This document shows positions 43,772 to 51,523 of a DNA stretch of 64,000 nt, in pieces. Made by a program: the position numbers and the translations under genes. Source of the stretch: Rhizobium sp. FKL33 (lineage in GTDB: Bacteria > Pseudomonadota > Alphaproteobacteria > Rhizobiales > Rhizobiaceae); the NCBI RefSeq assembly GCF_005222915.1, contig NZ_STFX01000020.1, positions 1-64,000 on the forward strand, written 5' to 3'. The notes under the pieces are model-generated. The model worked only from the letters and a program-made list of their open reading frames with translations, made no database searches and was not told where the DNA came from. How positions within the stretch are numbered: the first letter of the stretch is position 1; each line of letters opens with the position of its first letter.

Positions 43772-44833
43772 CTAACCCTGAAGCGACGCCAACAGGAAGG
43801 TGAAGCCGAACAGGATGATGATCACGGCGCCCATGAGTTCGATGCCATGGCCGAGCCTGCCGCCAATGCCGGAGCCGGCATAGCGGATGGCGGCGTCCTT
43901 GGCGGTGACGGCCAGCGTGGCGAGGATGGAGACCGTGATCGCCGTGCCGATCGACATGGCCAGCACCGACAGCGCGCCGCCGAGATAGAGACCGTTGAGG
44001 AAGGAGAAGGTCAGGACGATCAGCGCGCCGGAGCAGGGGCGAAGACCTACCGCCATGATCGCGGTCCAGGCGTCGGCCATCGAGAAAGTGTCGCCGCGCA
44101 CCGTGTCCACCGAGGGCGCATGGGCGTGGCCGCAGACCGAGCAGACTTCGCCGGCTGCATGCGCGTGGCCCTTGAGGCCGGGGCCGTGGCTATGATGATG
44201 ATCGACGCCTTCGCGGAAGCTCATGCTGTGCGGCGTCGAGAAGGCGGGGATGGCGGCGAGGCCGGGTTCGGTCATCGCCACCGTCAGGCTCTTGAGCTTG
44301 CGATAGAGCAGCATGACGCCGAAACCCATGATGATCGCGAAGGATGCGACCTCCAGCCATTTGGCGACATCGGTCATCGTGATGAAGGTGCCGCGCAGCA
44401 CCAGGAAGCCCGCTCCGGTGACCAGGATCGCCACCGCCCCCTGCACGAAGGCGGAGAGGAAGGAGATCATGACGCCGCGCTTGAGCTCGGTCTCGTTGGC
44501 GATCATGTAGGAGGAGATGACCGCCTTGCCGTGGCCGGGGCCGGCGGCGTGGAAGACGCCATAGATGAAGGAGACGCCGACAAGCCACCAGGCCTGCCAG
44601 CTGTCCTGCCGCATCGCCTTCAGCGCCTCGGTGAGCGCGTGATAGAAACGCTGCTGCTCGACATTGATGAAGAACACCGCCGGCTCCAACCAGGGGAAAT
44701 AGCGCATCATGAATTCCGAGGGCGGCCCGGCGCCCGGCTCTGCATTGCCGAGCCCCAGCGACGAGGCGTGCGCGAGCGCCGGCGTGAGCGCGGCTGCGGC
44801 AATCAGGAGGGCGGCGAGCGTCTTGCGGTTCAT
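43772..44833 (-). CDS. NicO-family nickel/cobalt transporter
   Basis: A 353-residue membrane protein of the NiCoT/RcnA-like (NicO) family. The signal-like N-terminus is followed by six or more membrane segments. Metal-binding histidines appear in the loop segment HHHSHGPGLKGHAHAAGEVCSVCGHAHA and in the family motif GVFHAAGPGHGKAVISSYM. A LRPCSGALIVLTF motif follows. It starts with ATGA overlapping the DUF1007 stop, so the two are coupled; DUF1007 proteins commonly accompany NicO transporters. It probably exports or imports Ni or Co across the inner membrane; the direction is not clear from sequence. Confidence 0.9.
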   Translation of the reverse strand: MNRKTLAALLIAAAALTPALAHASSLGLGNAEPGAGPPSEFMMRYFPWLEPAVFFINVEQQRFYHALTEALKAMRQDSWQAWWLVGVSFIYGVFHAAGPGHGKAVISSYMIANETELKRGVMISFLSAFVQGAVAILVTGAGFLVLRGTFITMTDVAKWLEVASFAIIMGFGVMLLYRKLKSLTVAMTEPGLAAIPAFSTPHSMSFREGVDHHHSHGPGLKGHAHAAGEVCSVCGHAHAPSVDTVRGDTFSMADAWTAIMAVGLRPCSGALIVLTFSFLNGLYLGGALSVLAMSIGTAITVSILATLAVTAKDAAIRYAGSGIGGRLGHGIELMGAVIIILFGFTFLLASLQG

Positions 44834-45468
44834 GAGCAGTGGATCTCCATGCGCGTCGCAAACAGTTTCGACATGTCGGTGCCGGTCGGGTCGTTGAAGA
44901 AGGCGTCGGTGAGCGTCGACTTGTTTTCGGCGATGACTTCGTCGGGATCGGGTCGCACGACCGCGCCCTTGCATTGCTTGAAGTCGCCCATCAGCACCAC
45001 ATCCTTGTCGGTCGGAAAGTCGATCGAGGTGTAGAGCGTGGGATCATAGACGCCGAAGGTCAGCTTGCCCTTGAGGGGGATGGGCTGGGCCGGCTTGATG
45101 GCGAAGAACATCAGCAGCTGGCCGTCTTTGTAGTCGACATGGATCATGTCGGGCTTGGCGACCTTGATGATGCGGCCATTGTCGGTGATCGTGGTGTAGT
45201 AGCTGAACTCTTCCAGCGAGGCGAGGACGGTCTTGCCGACTTCCGCCAGTTCGCCGGGATCAAGCTTGAGATTGGCGTTCTTGTCGAAATCCATCAGCAC
45301 CGAGGAGGAGAACACCTCGTCGAAACGCCAGATATTGTGCAATTCCTCGATATGTCCGCCGGCGCCGGCGACGATCTCCAGCCGGGCGTCGGCGAAGACA
45401 TGCGGATGCGTCCATGCCGCCGTCGGCGCGGCGATCAGGAGTGCGGCGAGCGCGAGGTGTTTCCTCAT
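44830..45468 (-). CDS. DUF1007 family periplasmic protein
   Basis: A 212-residue secreted protein of the DUF1007 (YP/DUF family, ABC-type-uptake companion) group. The signal peptide ends near residue 19-21 (WTHPHVFADARLEI), where the HPHVF motif is the family hallmark and may bind metal. The mature domain is beta-rich. It overlaps the NicO gene start by 4 bases and presumably delivers or receives the metal ion in the periplasm. It lies 76 bases after the LysR gene on the same strand. Confidence 0.88.
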   Translation of the reverse strand: MRKHLALAALLIAAPTAAWTHPHVFADARLEIVAGAGGHIEELHNIWRFDEVFSSSVLMDFDKNANLKLDPGELAEVGKTVLASLEEFSYYTTITDNGRIIKVAKPDMIHVDYKDGQLLMFFAIKPAQPIPLKGKLTFGVYDPTLYTSIDFPTDKDVVLMGDFKQCKGAVVRPDPDEVIAENKSTLTDAFFNDPTGTDMSKLFATRMEIHCS

Positions 45469-45544
45469 GAATCTCTAGTCCCTTCCGATCGACGGCAGAT
45501 CGCCGAAAATTGCGTCGAAATTCCGACGGCGCGGCAGGATCGCC

Positions 45545-46438
45545 TCAACCGTTCTTCTTGAACCAGCCATGCAGATAATCGACGAAGCGGCGGACCTTGG
45601 CGGGCAGATAGCGGCGATGCGGATAGATGGCGTAGATGCCGCCTCCCTTGACGGCGAAGTCGTCGAGAACGCTGACCAGCGCGCCGCAATCGGCCTTGGG
45701 CTGGGCGATGAAGTCCGGAATCATCGCCACGCCGAGGCCGGCAATGGCCGCGCGCGTGGTGGCGATCGGCGAGTTGACCTCGATCGGCCCGGAGACGGAT
45801 ATCGAATGGGTCGCGCCGTCCCCTGTCTCGAAGCGCCAGACATTGTAGTTGCGGTTGTTGGTGTCGACGATGCAGGGAATGCCGGCGAGATCGCTGGGGT
45901 GGCGGACTTCGCCATATTTCTCCAGGAGCTTCGGCGAGATGAAGAATTTCATGCCGAAATCGCAGAGCTTACGGGCGATCATGCCGGAATCTTCGAGCCG
46001 GGTGATGCGGATCGCCACGTCGAAGCCTTCCTCGATCAGATCGACGAAGCGGTCTTCGGCGACGATGTCGAGGACGATATCAGGGTGTTCGGCGGAGAAA
46101 TCGATGAGACACTGGCCGATATTGGCGTCGACGAAGCTGCGCGGCACGGAGATCCGAATGCGGCCCTTGAGATCGGTCGCGCCTTCGCGGACGAGATCGG
46201 CGAGATTGTCGATTTCCTTCAGGATTTCCGAGGCCTGGCGGTAATAGGTGTGGCCGGCTTCGGTGAGCGAGAACTGCCGCGTGGTGCGGTTGAGCAGGAG
46301 CGCGCCGAGCTCGTCCTCGAGTTCCTTCACATATTTCGAAAGCAGCGCCTTGGATCGCCCAAGCTTGCGCGCGGCCGCCGAATAGCCTTCCGCGTCGACA
46401 ACGTCGATGAAGGCGCGCATCCGCGTCAGCGTATCCAT
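45545..46438 (-). CDS. LysR-family transcriptional regulator
   Basis: A 297-residue LysR regulator of the PcaQ/CrgA-like type. The HTH reads GYSAAARKLGRSKALLSKYVKELEDELGALLLNRTTR, and the ligand domain follows (GRIRISVPRSFVDANIGQCL). ATG 46438 starts the typical MDTLTRMRAFIDVVDAEG; an ATG five codons earlier is possible. It is divergent from the ornithine decarboxylase leader and in line with the DUF1007-NicO genes; either could be its target. The effector is unknown. Confidence 0.93.
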   Translation of the reverse strand: MDTLTRMRAFIDVVDAEGYSAAARKLGRSKALLSKYVKELEDELGALLLNRTTRQFSLTEAGHTYYRQASEILKEIDNLADLVREGATDLKGRIRISVPRSFVDANIGQCLIDFSAEHPDIVLDIVAEDRFVDLIEEGFDVAIRITRLEDSGMIARKLCDFGMKFFISPKLLEKYGEVRHPSDLAGIPCIVDTNNRNYNVWRFETGDGATHSISVSGPIEVNSPIATTRAAIAGLGVAMIPDFIAQPKADCGALVSVLDDFAVKGGGIYAIYPHRRYLPAKVRRFVDYLHGWFKKNG

Positions 46439-46527
46439 AGGGCCCCGATTCATAAAAATGTAAGAAAAGACTTGAACGCCAGCGTCTTACCACGGCGAAA
46501 AAAAATCAAAAAGGGCCCAAAAAATTC

Positions 46528-46556
46528 TTGATTATGACAGCGAACGCGCCTATCTC
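46528..46556 (+). promoter_or_regulatory. Candidate promoter of the ornithine decarboxylase leader
   Basis: TTGATT (46528-46533) and TATCTC (46551-46556) are separated by exactly 17 bases, giving a predicted transcript start near 46563 and a leader of about 474 nucleotides before the decarboxylase ATG. Confidence 0.45.
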
Positions 46557-46562
46557 CGCCCT

Positions 46563-47036
46563 TGCCCAAAGTCGCACGTGCCTGTGGGTGTCCGCCGACC
46601 CTCGAACTGGGATTGATCCCTAAGGTGAGGTTATCGGTAAGGTACCTGGACCTAACCGCTCCAGTCGCTATTCCGGCCAACCGGGAAATGCGAGGACATC
46701 TTGAAGCAACGACGGTGCGGGCCTTTCTGGTGTCTGCCGGCTTTCCATCAGCCGGGGTTACTGAAGAGGCACACCTTCATTGCCGGAAGTGCGGTTGGGA
46801 CATCCCTCCAATCCAAGGCAGACAAGACGATCTGACGCTGTGAGGCGTTAGGTCATCATTGCATCGCATATTCAGTTTATAGGTCCGGTGTCTCCAACTG
46901 CTGGCCCTGTTTGCTGCGTAGCTTTGTCTCATGTCGACCGGTTTATCCGGTGAATGCCGCTTGTCCAGTCCGTGGCCGGTTCGATCCGGTTCCGGCAACG
47001 GATCAAATTACTCTGGATTTTGGAAGGACACCCGCC
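46563..47036 (+). ncRNA. Candidate speF-type leader RNA upstream of ornithine decarboxylase
   Basis: A leader of about 470 bases with no supported gene precedes an ornithine decarboxylase. Alphaproteobacterial ornithine decarboxylase genes are known to carry a conserved structured leader, the speF RNA motif. Structure seen here: GACCTAAC (46649-46656) is perfectly complementary to GTTAGGTC (46847-46854), closing a domain of about 200 bases; hairpins CCGGCT/AGCCGG (46737-46755) and ACCGG/CCGGT (46937-46951) lie within and after it. GAGGTTA at about 46626-46632 can pair alternatively with TAACC at 46653-46657, the same element used in the long-range stem. A frame of 93 codons across it (46562-46843) looks non-coding. 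Exact limits were not verified. Confidence 0.65.
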
Positions 47037-48170
47037 ATGACCACTCAGCGCATCCGCGATTTCCTCGCCACCCGACGTCCGGAAGGCCCTTGCCTCGTCG
47101 TGGACCTTGATGTCGTCAAGGACAATTTCAAGGCGTTCCGTCACGCTTTGCCGGACAGCCAGATCTATTACGCGGTCAAGGCCAACCCGGCCCCCGAAAT
47201 CCTCAAGCTGCTCGCCAGCCTCGGCTCCAGCTTCGATTGCGCCTCCGTGGCCGAAATCGAAATGGCGCTGAACGCCGGTGCGACGCCCGCCCGCATCTCC
47301 TTCGGCAACACGATCAAGAAGGAGCGCGACGTCGCCCGCGCGCATGCGCTCGGCGTCAACCTCTTCGCCGTCGATTGCCATGAGGAAGTCGAGAAGATCG
47401 CGCGTTCCGCTCCCGGCGCCCGCGTGTTCTGCCGCGTGCTCACCGATGGCGAAGGCGCCGAATGGCCGCTCAGCCGCAAGTTCGGTTGCGTGCCGCAGAT
47501 GGCCGTCGACGTGCTCGTCTACGCCCATCAGCTCGGCCTCGTCTCGCATGGCGTGTCGTTCCATGTCGGCTCGCAGATGACCAAGCTCGACGCCTGGGAT
47601 TCGGCGCTGGCCGACGCCAAGCGCGTGTTCACCTCGCTCGCCAAGCGCGGCATCGAGCTGAAGATGGTGAATATGGGCGGCGGTTTCCCGACCAAGTATC
47701 TCAAGGACATCCCGACGTCCGAAGCCTATGGTCGCGCGATCTTCGCAGCGCTCAAGAAGCATTTCGGCAATCACATTCCGGAAACCATCATCGAGCCGGG
47801 TCGCGGCATGGTGGGCAATGCCGGCGTGATCAAGTCCGAAGTGGTGCTGGTGTCGAAGAAGTCCGACAACGACGCGCATCGCTGGGTGTTCCTCGACATC
47901 GGCAAGTTCGGCGGTCTGGCCGAAACCATGGACGAGGCGATCCGTTACCCGATCCGCACCGCCCGCGACGCCGACGCCATGGAGCCCTGCGTGCTCGCCG
48001 GCCCGACCTGCGATTCCGCCGACGTTCTCTATGAAAAGAACATGTATCCGCTGCCGGTCTCGCTGACCATCGGCGACGAGGTTCTGATCGAAGGCACGGG
48101 CGCATACACCACCACTTATTCGGCGGTGGCGTTCAACGGGTTCGAGCCGCTCAAGGCCTATGTGATCTGA
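47037..48170 (+). CDS. odc: Ornithine decarboxylase (fold-type III, group IV PLP decarboxylase)
   Basis: A 377-residue decarboxylase of the eukaryotic-type ornithine/DAP family, making putrescine from ornithine. The PLP lysine is K48 in YYAVKANPAPE, the histidine stacking on PLP is in SFHVGSQ (about H176), the phosphate loop is EPGRGMVG (253-260), and the catalytic cysteine C325 lies in GPTCDSADVLYE, which is diagnostic of the ornithine decarboxylase group. The CDSAD context does not exclude lysine activity, as some bacterial enzymes act on both. ATG 47037 follows TTGGAAGGACA; the upstream in-frame extension is part of the leader. Confidence 0.95.
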   Translation: MTTQRIRDFLATRRPEGPCLVVDLDVVKDNFKAFRHALPDSQIYYAVKANPAPEILKLLASLGSSFDCASVAEIEMALNAGATPARISFGNTIKKERDVARAHALGVNLFAVDCHEEVEKIARSAPGARVFCRVLTDGEGAEWPLSRKFGCVPQMAVDVLVYAHQLGLVSHGVSFHVGSQMTKLDAWDSALADAKRVFTSLAKRGIELKMVNMGGGFPTKYLKDIPTSEAYGRAIFAALKKHFGNHIPETIIEPGRGMVGNAGVIKSEVVLVSKKSDNDAHRWVFLDIGKFGGLAETMDEAIRYPIRTARDADAMEPCVLAGPTCDSADVLYEKNMYPLPVSLTIGDEVLIEGTGAYTTTYSAVAFNGFEPLKAYVI

Positions 48171-48199
48171 TCCTGGTCAACAGGATCGACGCATTTGGA

Positions 48200-48219
48200 C
48201 GCCCCGGGCCACCGGGGCG
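48200..48219 (+). terminator. Hairpin after the ornithine decarboxylase gene
   Basis: A perfect 8-bp stem CGCCCCGG/CCGGGGCG with a 4-base loop, 30 bases after the stop. No T-run follows, so it may not terminate fully, and the GNAT gene 58 bases later could be partly co-transcribed. Confidence 0.5.
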
Positions 48220-48277
48220 CACATTCACAATTCACTGTCACCGCCGCTGATAACGGTTTTGGGCACGGGAGGCCGAG

Positions 48278-48877
48278 ATGGCCGCTGTACTTGACACTGT
48301 GCGGGCGCTGTTTGCGCCCAAGTCTTCTCTTTCTTTCCGCATCGACCGGGAGAACCCGGGCGACGTGGTGGCGCGCGAGCGCCTGCTGGACATCGCCATG
48401 GGTCCGGATCGCCGCAAGAAGTCGTCCGAGGCGCTGCGCCGCAATCGCGTGCCGGCCGAAGGCCTGGCGCTCGTCGCCCGCGATGCGGACGATCATGTCA
48501 TCGGCACCGTGCGGCTGTGGAACGTCCAGGCGGGCGTCACCCCCGGCGGCGGCGCTGTCTCTGCGCTGCTGCTCGGCCCGCTCGCGGTGTCCGCCGATCA
48601 TGAAGGCAAGGGCATCGGCGGCGCGCTCATGCGGGCTGCGATCCTGGAAGCCAAACAACGCGGCCATGGCGCGATCCTGCTCGTGGGCGACGCGCCCTAT
48701 TACGAGCGCTTCGGTTTCTCCGCCGCCAAGACCCAGACGCTGATGATGCCGGGTCCGTTCACCCGCGAGCGCTTCCTGGCGCTCGAACTCAAGGACGGCT
48801 GGCTGGACGGCGCGGTCGGCATGCTGGTGGCGACGGGCGCAAAGATGATGGATGCGAGCCTCCGCAAGGCGGCGTAA
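48278..48877 (+). CDS. GNAT-family N-acetyltransferase
   Basis: A 199-residue acetyltransferase of the GNAT superfamily. The acetyl-CoA motif A is in LGPLAVSADHEGKGIGGALMRAAILEAKQRGHGA with the pyrophosphate loop pattern GKGIGGAL, and motif B follows as LVGDAPYYERFGFSAA. The family of YhbS-like proteins matches the arrangement. The ATG lies after CACGGGAGGCC. It follows the ornithine decarboxylase gene in the same direction, so a polyamine acetylation role is conceivable, but the sequence itself does not say so. A terminator follows the gene. Confidence 0.92.
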   Translation: MAAVLDTVRALFAPKSSLSFRIDRENPGDVVARERLLDIAMGPDRRKKSSEALRRNRVPAEGLALVARDADDHVIGTVRLWNVQAGVTPGGGAVSALLLGPLAVSADHEGKGIGGALMRAAILEAKQRGHGAILLVGDAPYYERFGFSAAKTQTLMMPGPFTRERFLALELKDGWLDGAVGMLVATGAKMMDASLRKAA

Positions 48878-48910
48878 TCCACCCGGTCGCCGTTGCGGTT
48901 CGGGATGGAT

Positions 48911-48937
48911 GGCGGCTGTCGTGGCCGCCGTTTATTG
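48911..48937 (+). terminator. Rho-independent terminator after the GNAT gene
   Basis: GGCGGC (48911-48916) pairs with GCCGCC (48924-48929) and is followed by GTTTATTG. The convergent membrane-protein gene ends inside the T-rich tail. Confidence 0.6.
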
Positions 48938-49303
48938 TATCGGCTTGCGCATCATCTCCTGAACAATCGATATCAGCAATATGACGGCTGACGCCTGGCC
49001 CGCGACGACTGCGGGCCAGATTTCACCGATGGCGGGATCGAAATATTTTTGCGGTCCGAACGAGACCAGCGCCGTCAATGCCGCCAGCGCGCCGAAGCCC
49101 GCAAATATGCGCGAATTTCCGCCTCCATGGATCCAGGCTGTCGCCGCCAGTGAGATCGCCATCGCAAGGAAGGGCGCCATCCCGAAAAGCGGGGTGGATT
49201 CCGGCGGATGCGGCGGCACGCCGGCATAGAGCGCGCCGAGCATCACTGTCTGGAGGATGATGAGGGATGCGAGCGCTGCGTGCGCGGCCTTCTGTCCGAA
49301 CAT
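48932..49303 (-). CDS. Four-helix membrane protein of unknown function
   Basis: A 123-residue inner-membrane protein with four hydrophobic segments (about 8-28, 42-60, 66-84 and 97-115). No family is recognised. It is divergent from a TetR gene, with a 42-base operator pair covering their shared promoter, so its expression is probably repressed by that TetR protein. This arrangement is typical of small-molecule-responsive membrane proteins. Confidence 0.75.
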   Translation of the reverse strand: MFGQKAAHAALASLIILQTVMLGALYAGVPPHPPESTPLFGMAPFLAMAISLAATAWIHGGGNSRIFAGFGALAALTALVSFGPQKYFDPAIGEIWPAVVAGQASAVILLISIVQEMMRKPIQ

Positions 49304-49320
49304 GTGGATCTCCTGGATGT

Positions 49321-49362
49321 GTAATTAATATTACGCTTTACCGAAAACGTAATATCAATTAC
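49321..49362. promoter_or_regulatory. Paired operators in the divergent tetR/membrane-protein promoter
   Basis: GTAATTAATATTACG (49321-49335) and CGTAATATCAATTAC (49348-49362) form a 15-base inverted repeat with one mismatch and a 12-base spacer. Each arm is itself near-palindromic (GTAAT...ATTAC), suggesting two TetR dimers bound side by side. Confidence 0.75.
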
Positions 49363-49382
49363 GGATACGGTCAAGACGGGAG

Positions 49383-50018
49383 ATGCGGAAAACGATGCGC
49401 GACGAAAAACGACAGGAACGGCTCCGCCAGATCGAGGATGCGATCTATGCGTTGATCGAGGAGGGCGGATTTGAGGCCGTGACCATGCAGGCGGTCGCCA
49501 AGCGAGCCGGCGCTTCACTCGAAACCCTTTATCGATGGTATGGCGACAAGGTCGGCTTGTTCCGATCTCTGGTCGATCGCAATGCGGAGGAGGTCAAGAC
49601 TTTGCTGACCGCCAACGCCGCTGAAGAGGTCGGACCGCTGGCGATGCTCGATCGCATCGGGCAACGCCTGTTGTCGATGCTGACGGGGCCTCGCGCCGTG
49701 GCGCTCAACAAGGCTGCGGTCGCAGACGGAAGCGGCGATCTCGGGCGAGCCCTTGCGGGCGCTGGTCGTGATGCGGTTGCGCCGCTGGTGGCAACGGTGT
49801 TCAAACGCGCCGCCGCCGGCGGTATTCTGCGCCTGGACCGGGAGGAGGATGCGGCTGACGTCTGGCTGAGCCTGCTGATCGGCGATTTGCAGATTCGTCG
49901 GGTTACAGGGCAGATTGGTCCTCTTGACCCCAACGCCATAGCGGCGCGCAGTCTTCGGGCGCGCGACGCCATCGTGCTGCTCTACCATCCCGATGGTCGG
50001 TCGTCTGCCGCGTTTTGA
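49383..50018 (+). CDS. TetR-family transcriptional regulator
   Basis: A 211-residue TetR regulator. The HTH is in IEDAIYALIEEGGFEAVTMQAVAKRAGASLETLYRWYGDKVGLF, and the C-terminal domain resembles the TetR_C family that binds hydrophobic ligands. The start is ATG 49383 or ATG 49395; the ribosome site GGGAG is right before the first, so the second may be used. It is divergent from the four-helix membrane protein, and the paired palindromes between them are the likely binding sites. Confidence 0.93.
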   Translation: MRKTMRDEKRQERLRQIEDAIYALIEEGGFEAVTMQAVAKRAGASLETLYRWYGDKVGLFRSLVDRNAEEVKTLLTANAAEEVGPLAMLDRIGQRLLSMLTGPRAVALNKAAVADGSGDLGRALAGAGRDAVAPLVATVFKRAAAGGILRLDREEDAADVWLSLLIGDLQIRRVTGQIGPLDPNAIAARSLRARDAIVLLYHPDGRSSAAF

Positions 50019-50287
50019 TCCGGTTTTGCCGCAAGTCTCGACAGACATGGCCTGCCGCCCCTGGACCTACCCGCAGCGCGTCCGCTCGGCAAAGCCTCTG
50101 CGCTGCGGACGACGTGAAAATTGACCTGCCGACCATGGTTTCCCTGCGGGCATTGCAGACGCATTTGTGATTTTTGCGACCTGCAGCGTGATGTGCAATT
50201 ATGACTTCCAGGGCAGCGACGTCAGACGGTCTTGCAAGTTGCGCTGCAATAGTGAAGATGTCCGGAGATGTTTGATAGGAGAGTTCC

Positions 50288-50539
50288 ATGCTGAAATATG
50301 TGATGGCAGCTGCGATCCTCGTTCCGGCGAATGTTTTCGCCGCCGATACGGTCAGCTATGAAACGCGCCAGTCCGTTCGCGTTTCCGGCAATTGCTACCT
50401 GTCGGAAAGCGGCGACAAATATTGCGTCGAAAAGCCGCTGCAACGCTACACCGCTGACTGCGAATCCACCTCGGCCTGCTACCATGAGCAAAGCGGCCAG
50501 CACTACACGGTTCAGCGTCCGCTGTTGGCAAGCGAATAA
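50288..50539 (+). CDS. Small secreted cysteine-containing protein (83 aa)
   Basis: An 83-residue protein with a signal peptide cleaved near residue 19 (ANVFA-AD) and a 64-residue mature part with four cysteines (at about 36, 46, 58 and 64), consistent with two disulfides. The ribosome site AGGAGAG lies before ATG 50288. No family is recognised. It is convergent with the MerR-XRE-cupin gene and stands alone, 269 bases after the TetR gene; that gap holds no supported gene. Confidence 0.7.
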   Translation: MLKYVMAAAILVPANVFAADTVSYETRQSVRVSGNCYLSESGDKYCVEKPLQRYTADCESTSACYHEQSGQHYTVQRPLLASE

Positions 50540-50548
50540 GCGCTGTCA

Positions 50549-51367
50549 TCAGAATGTCGGCGGGGTGTTGACCCAGATCAGCACCGTCTCGCCGTCGACG
50601 GCGTTGCGCCAGGAATGAGGGCGGCGGCTTTCGAAATAGAAGCTGTCGCCTGGGCCCAGTTCGAAGAACTGGTCGCCGTCGAGAATGATTTCCAGGCCGC
50701 CGGCCAGCACGTGCAGAAATTCCTCGCCCGGATGCTGATAAGCGCCTTCGCTGGAGGCGCCGGGCGCGAGCACGAAGCGATGGCACTCCATCTGGTTCTT
50801 GCCTTCCGACAGGATCTGCACGGTCACGCCCGTCGAGGATGGCGGCCAGGTCGACCATTCGCCGCTGCGGATCAGCGATTCGCCCGCATGACGATCTTCC
50901 TGCCCCGAGAGCACGGCGAGCGTGGTGCCGAAATGGGCGACCAGTTCATGCAGCGCCTTGAAGGACAGGCCCTGCGAGGTGCGTTCGAAGGTCGAAAGCG
51001 TCGAGACCGAGACCCCGACCGCCTGCGCCACCGCATCCAGCGTCTTTCCCGCCTCACGCCGTAAACGTCGGATCTTCTTGCCGATCGGGATTTCGCCGAT
51101 GTCCGCGTCTTCGACGGCGTCGTCGTCCACGGCTTCCGGTTCCGGCTCGGTCTTCAGGTTTTCACGGATGGCGGCGGGGTTCAGACCCTTTTCATGACGC
51201 AGCCAACTGATGGTTTTCAGTCGCTCCACATGCGCGGCGTCATAAAGGCGCTGGCCTGATTCGGTGCGGATCGGCTCGATCAGCCCCTGGCTTTCCCAGA
51301 GCCGGAGCGTGGAGGCCGACACGCCGGCCATGCGGGCCGCCTCGGCGATCTTGTAGCGTATCTCCAT
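50549..51367 (-). CDS. MerR-XRE-cupin fusion regulator
   Basis: A 272-residue regulator with three domains. Residues about 1-70 are a MerR helix-turn-helix (YKIAEAARMAGVSASTLRLWESQGLIEPIRTESGQRLYD). Residues about 95-155 are a second, XRE-type HTH (IGKKIRRLRREAGKTLDAVAQAVGVSVSTLSTFER). Residues about 185-272 are a cupin (HPGEEFLHVLAGGLEIILDGDQFFELGPGDSFYFESRRPHSW). XRE-cupin proteins such as PuuR are known; the extra N-terminal MerR domain is uncommon. The start at 51367 has the best ribosome-site spacing, and the longer frame begins inside a promoter-like stretch. It is divergent from gabT-gabD, so regulation of GABA use is likely. Confidence 0.88.
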   Translation of the reverse strand: MEIRYKIAEAARMAGVSASTLRLWESQGLIEPIRTESGQRLYDAAHVERLKTISWLRHEKGLNPAAIRENLKTEPEPEAVDDDAVEDADIGEIPIGKKIRRLRREAGKTLDAVAQAVGVSVSTLSTFERTSQGLSFKALHELVAHFGTTLAVLSGQEDRHAGESLIRSGEWSTWPPSSTGVTVQILSEGKNQMECHRFVLAPGASSEGAYQHPGEEFLHVLAGGLEIILDGDQFFELGPGDSFYFESRRPHSWRNAVDGETVLIWVNTPPTF

Positions 51368-51428
51368 CGTCATCCGTTCCGGTGTGCGCGCAAGGTCGAA
51401 TACGTCGCGCGAAATGTTGAGGACCATA

Positions 51429-51454
51429 TTGCAAGTCTACAGAAAAAATGCAAG
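51429..51454. promoter_or_regulatory. TGCAAG direct repeats between gabT and its regulator
   Basis: TGCAAG occurs at 51430-51435 and again at 51449-51454, with an A-rich stretch between them, in the 157-base gap between the two divergent genes. It may be a binding site for the MerR-XRE-cupin protein or part of its own promoter (TTGCAT/AATATG on the minus strand). Confidence 0.4.
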
Positions 51455-51523
51455 AAATCTTCTCCAGCAGCCGCGGAGAGGTCCGCGCCTCGATTTGGTC
51501 ACTCGAACATCCAGGGGTTTCCC

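Noticed and set aside
43025-45034. A 669-codon plus-strand frame opposite the DUF1993 and NicO genes
   Set aside because: Antisense shadow with the same Asp/Gly/His/Arg bias and no recognisable domain.
46562-46843. A 93-codon plus-strand frame upstream of the ornithine decarboxylase gene
   Set aside because: It has no recognisable protein features or ribosome site, and it overlaps the long-range RNA pairing. It fits better as part of the leader RNA.
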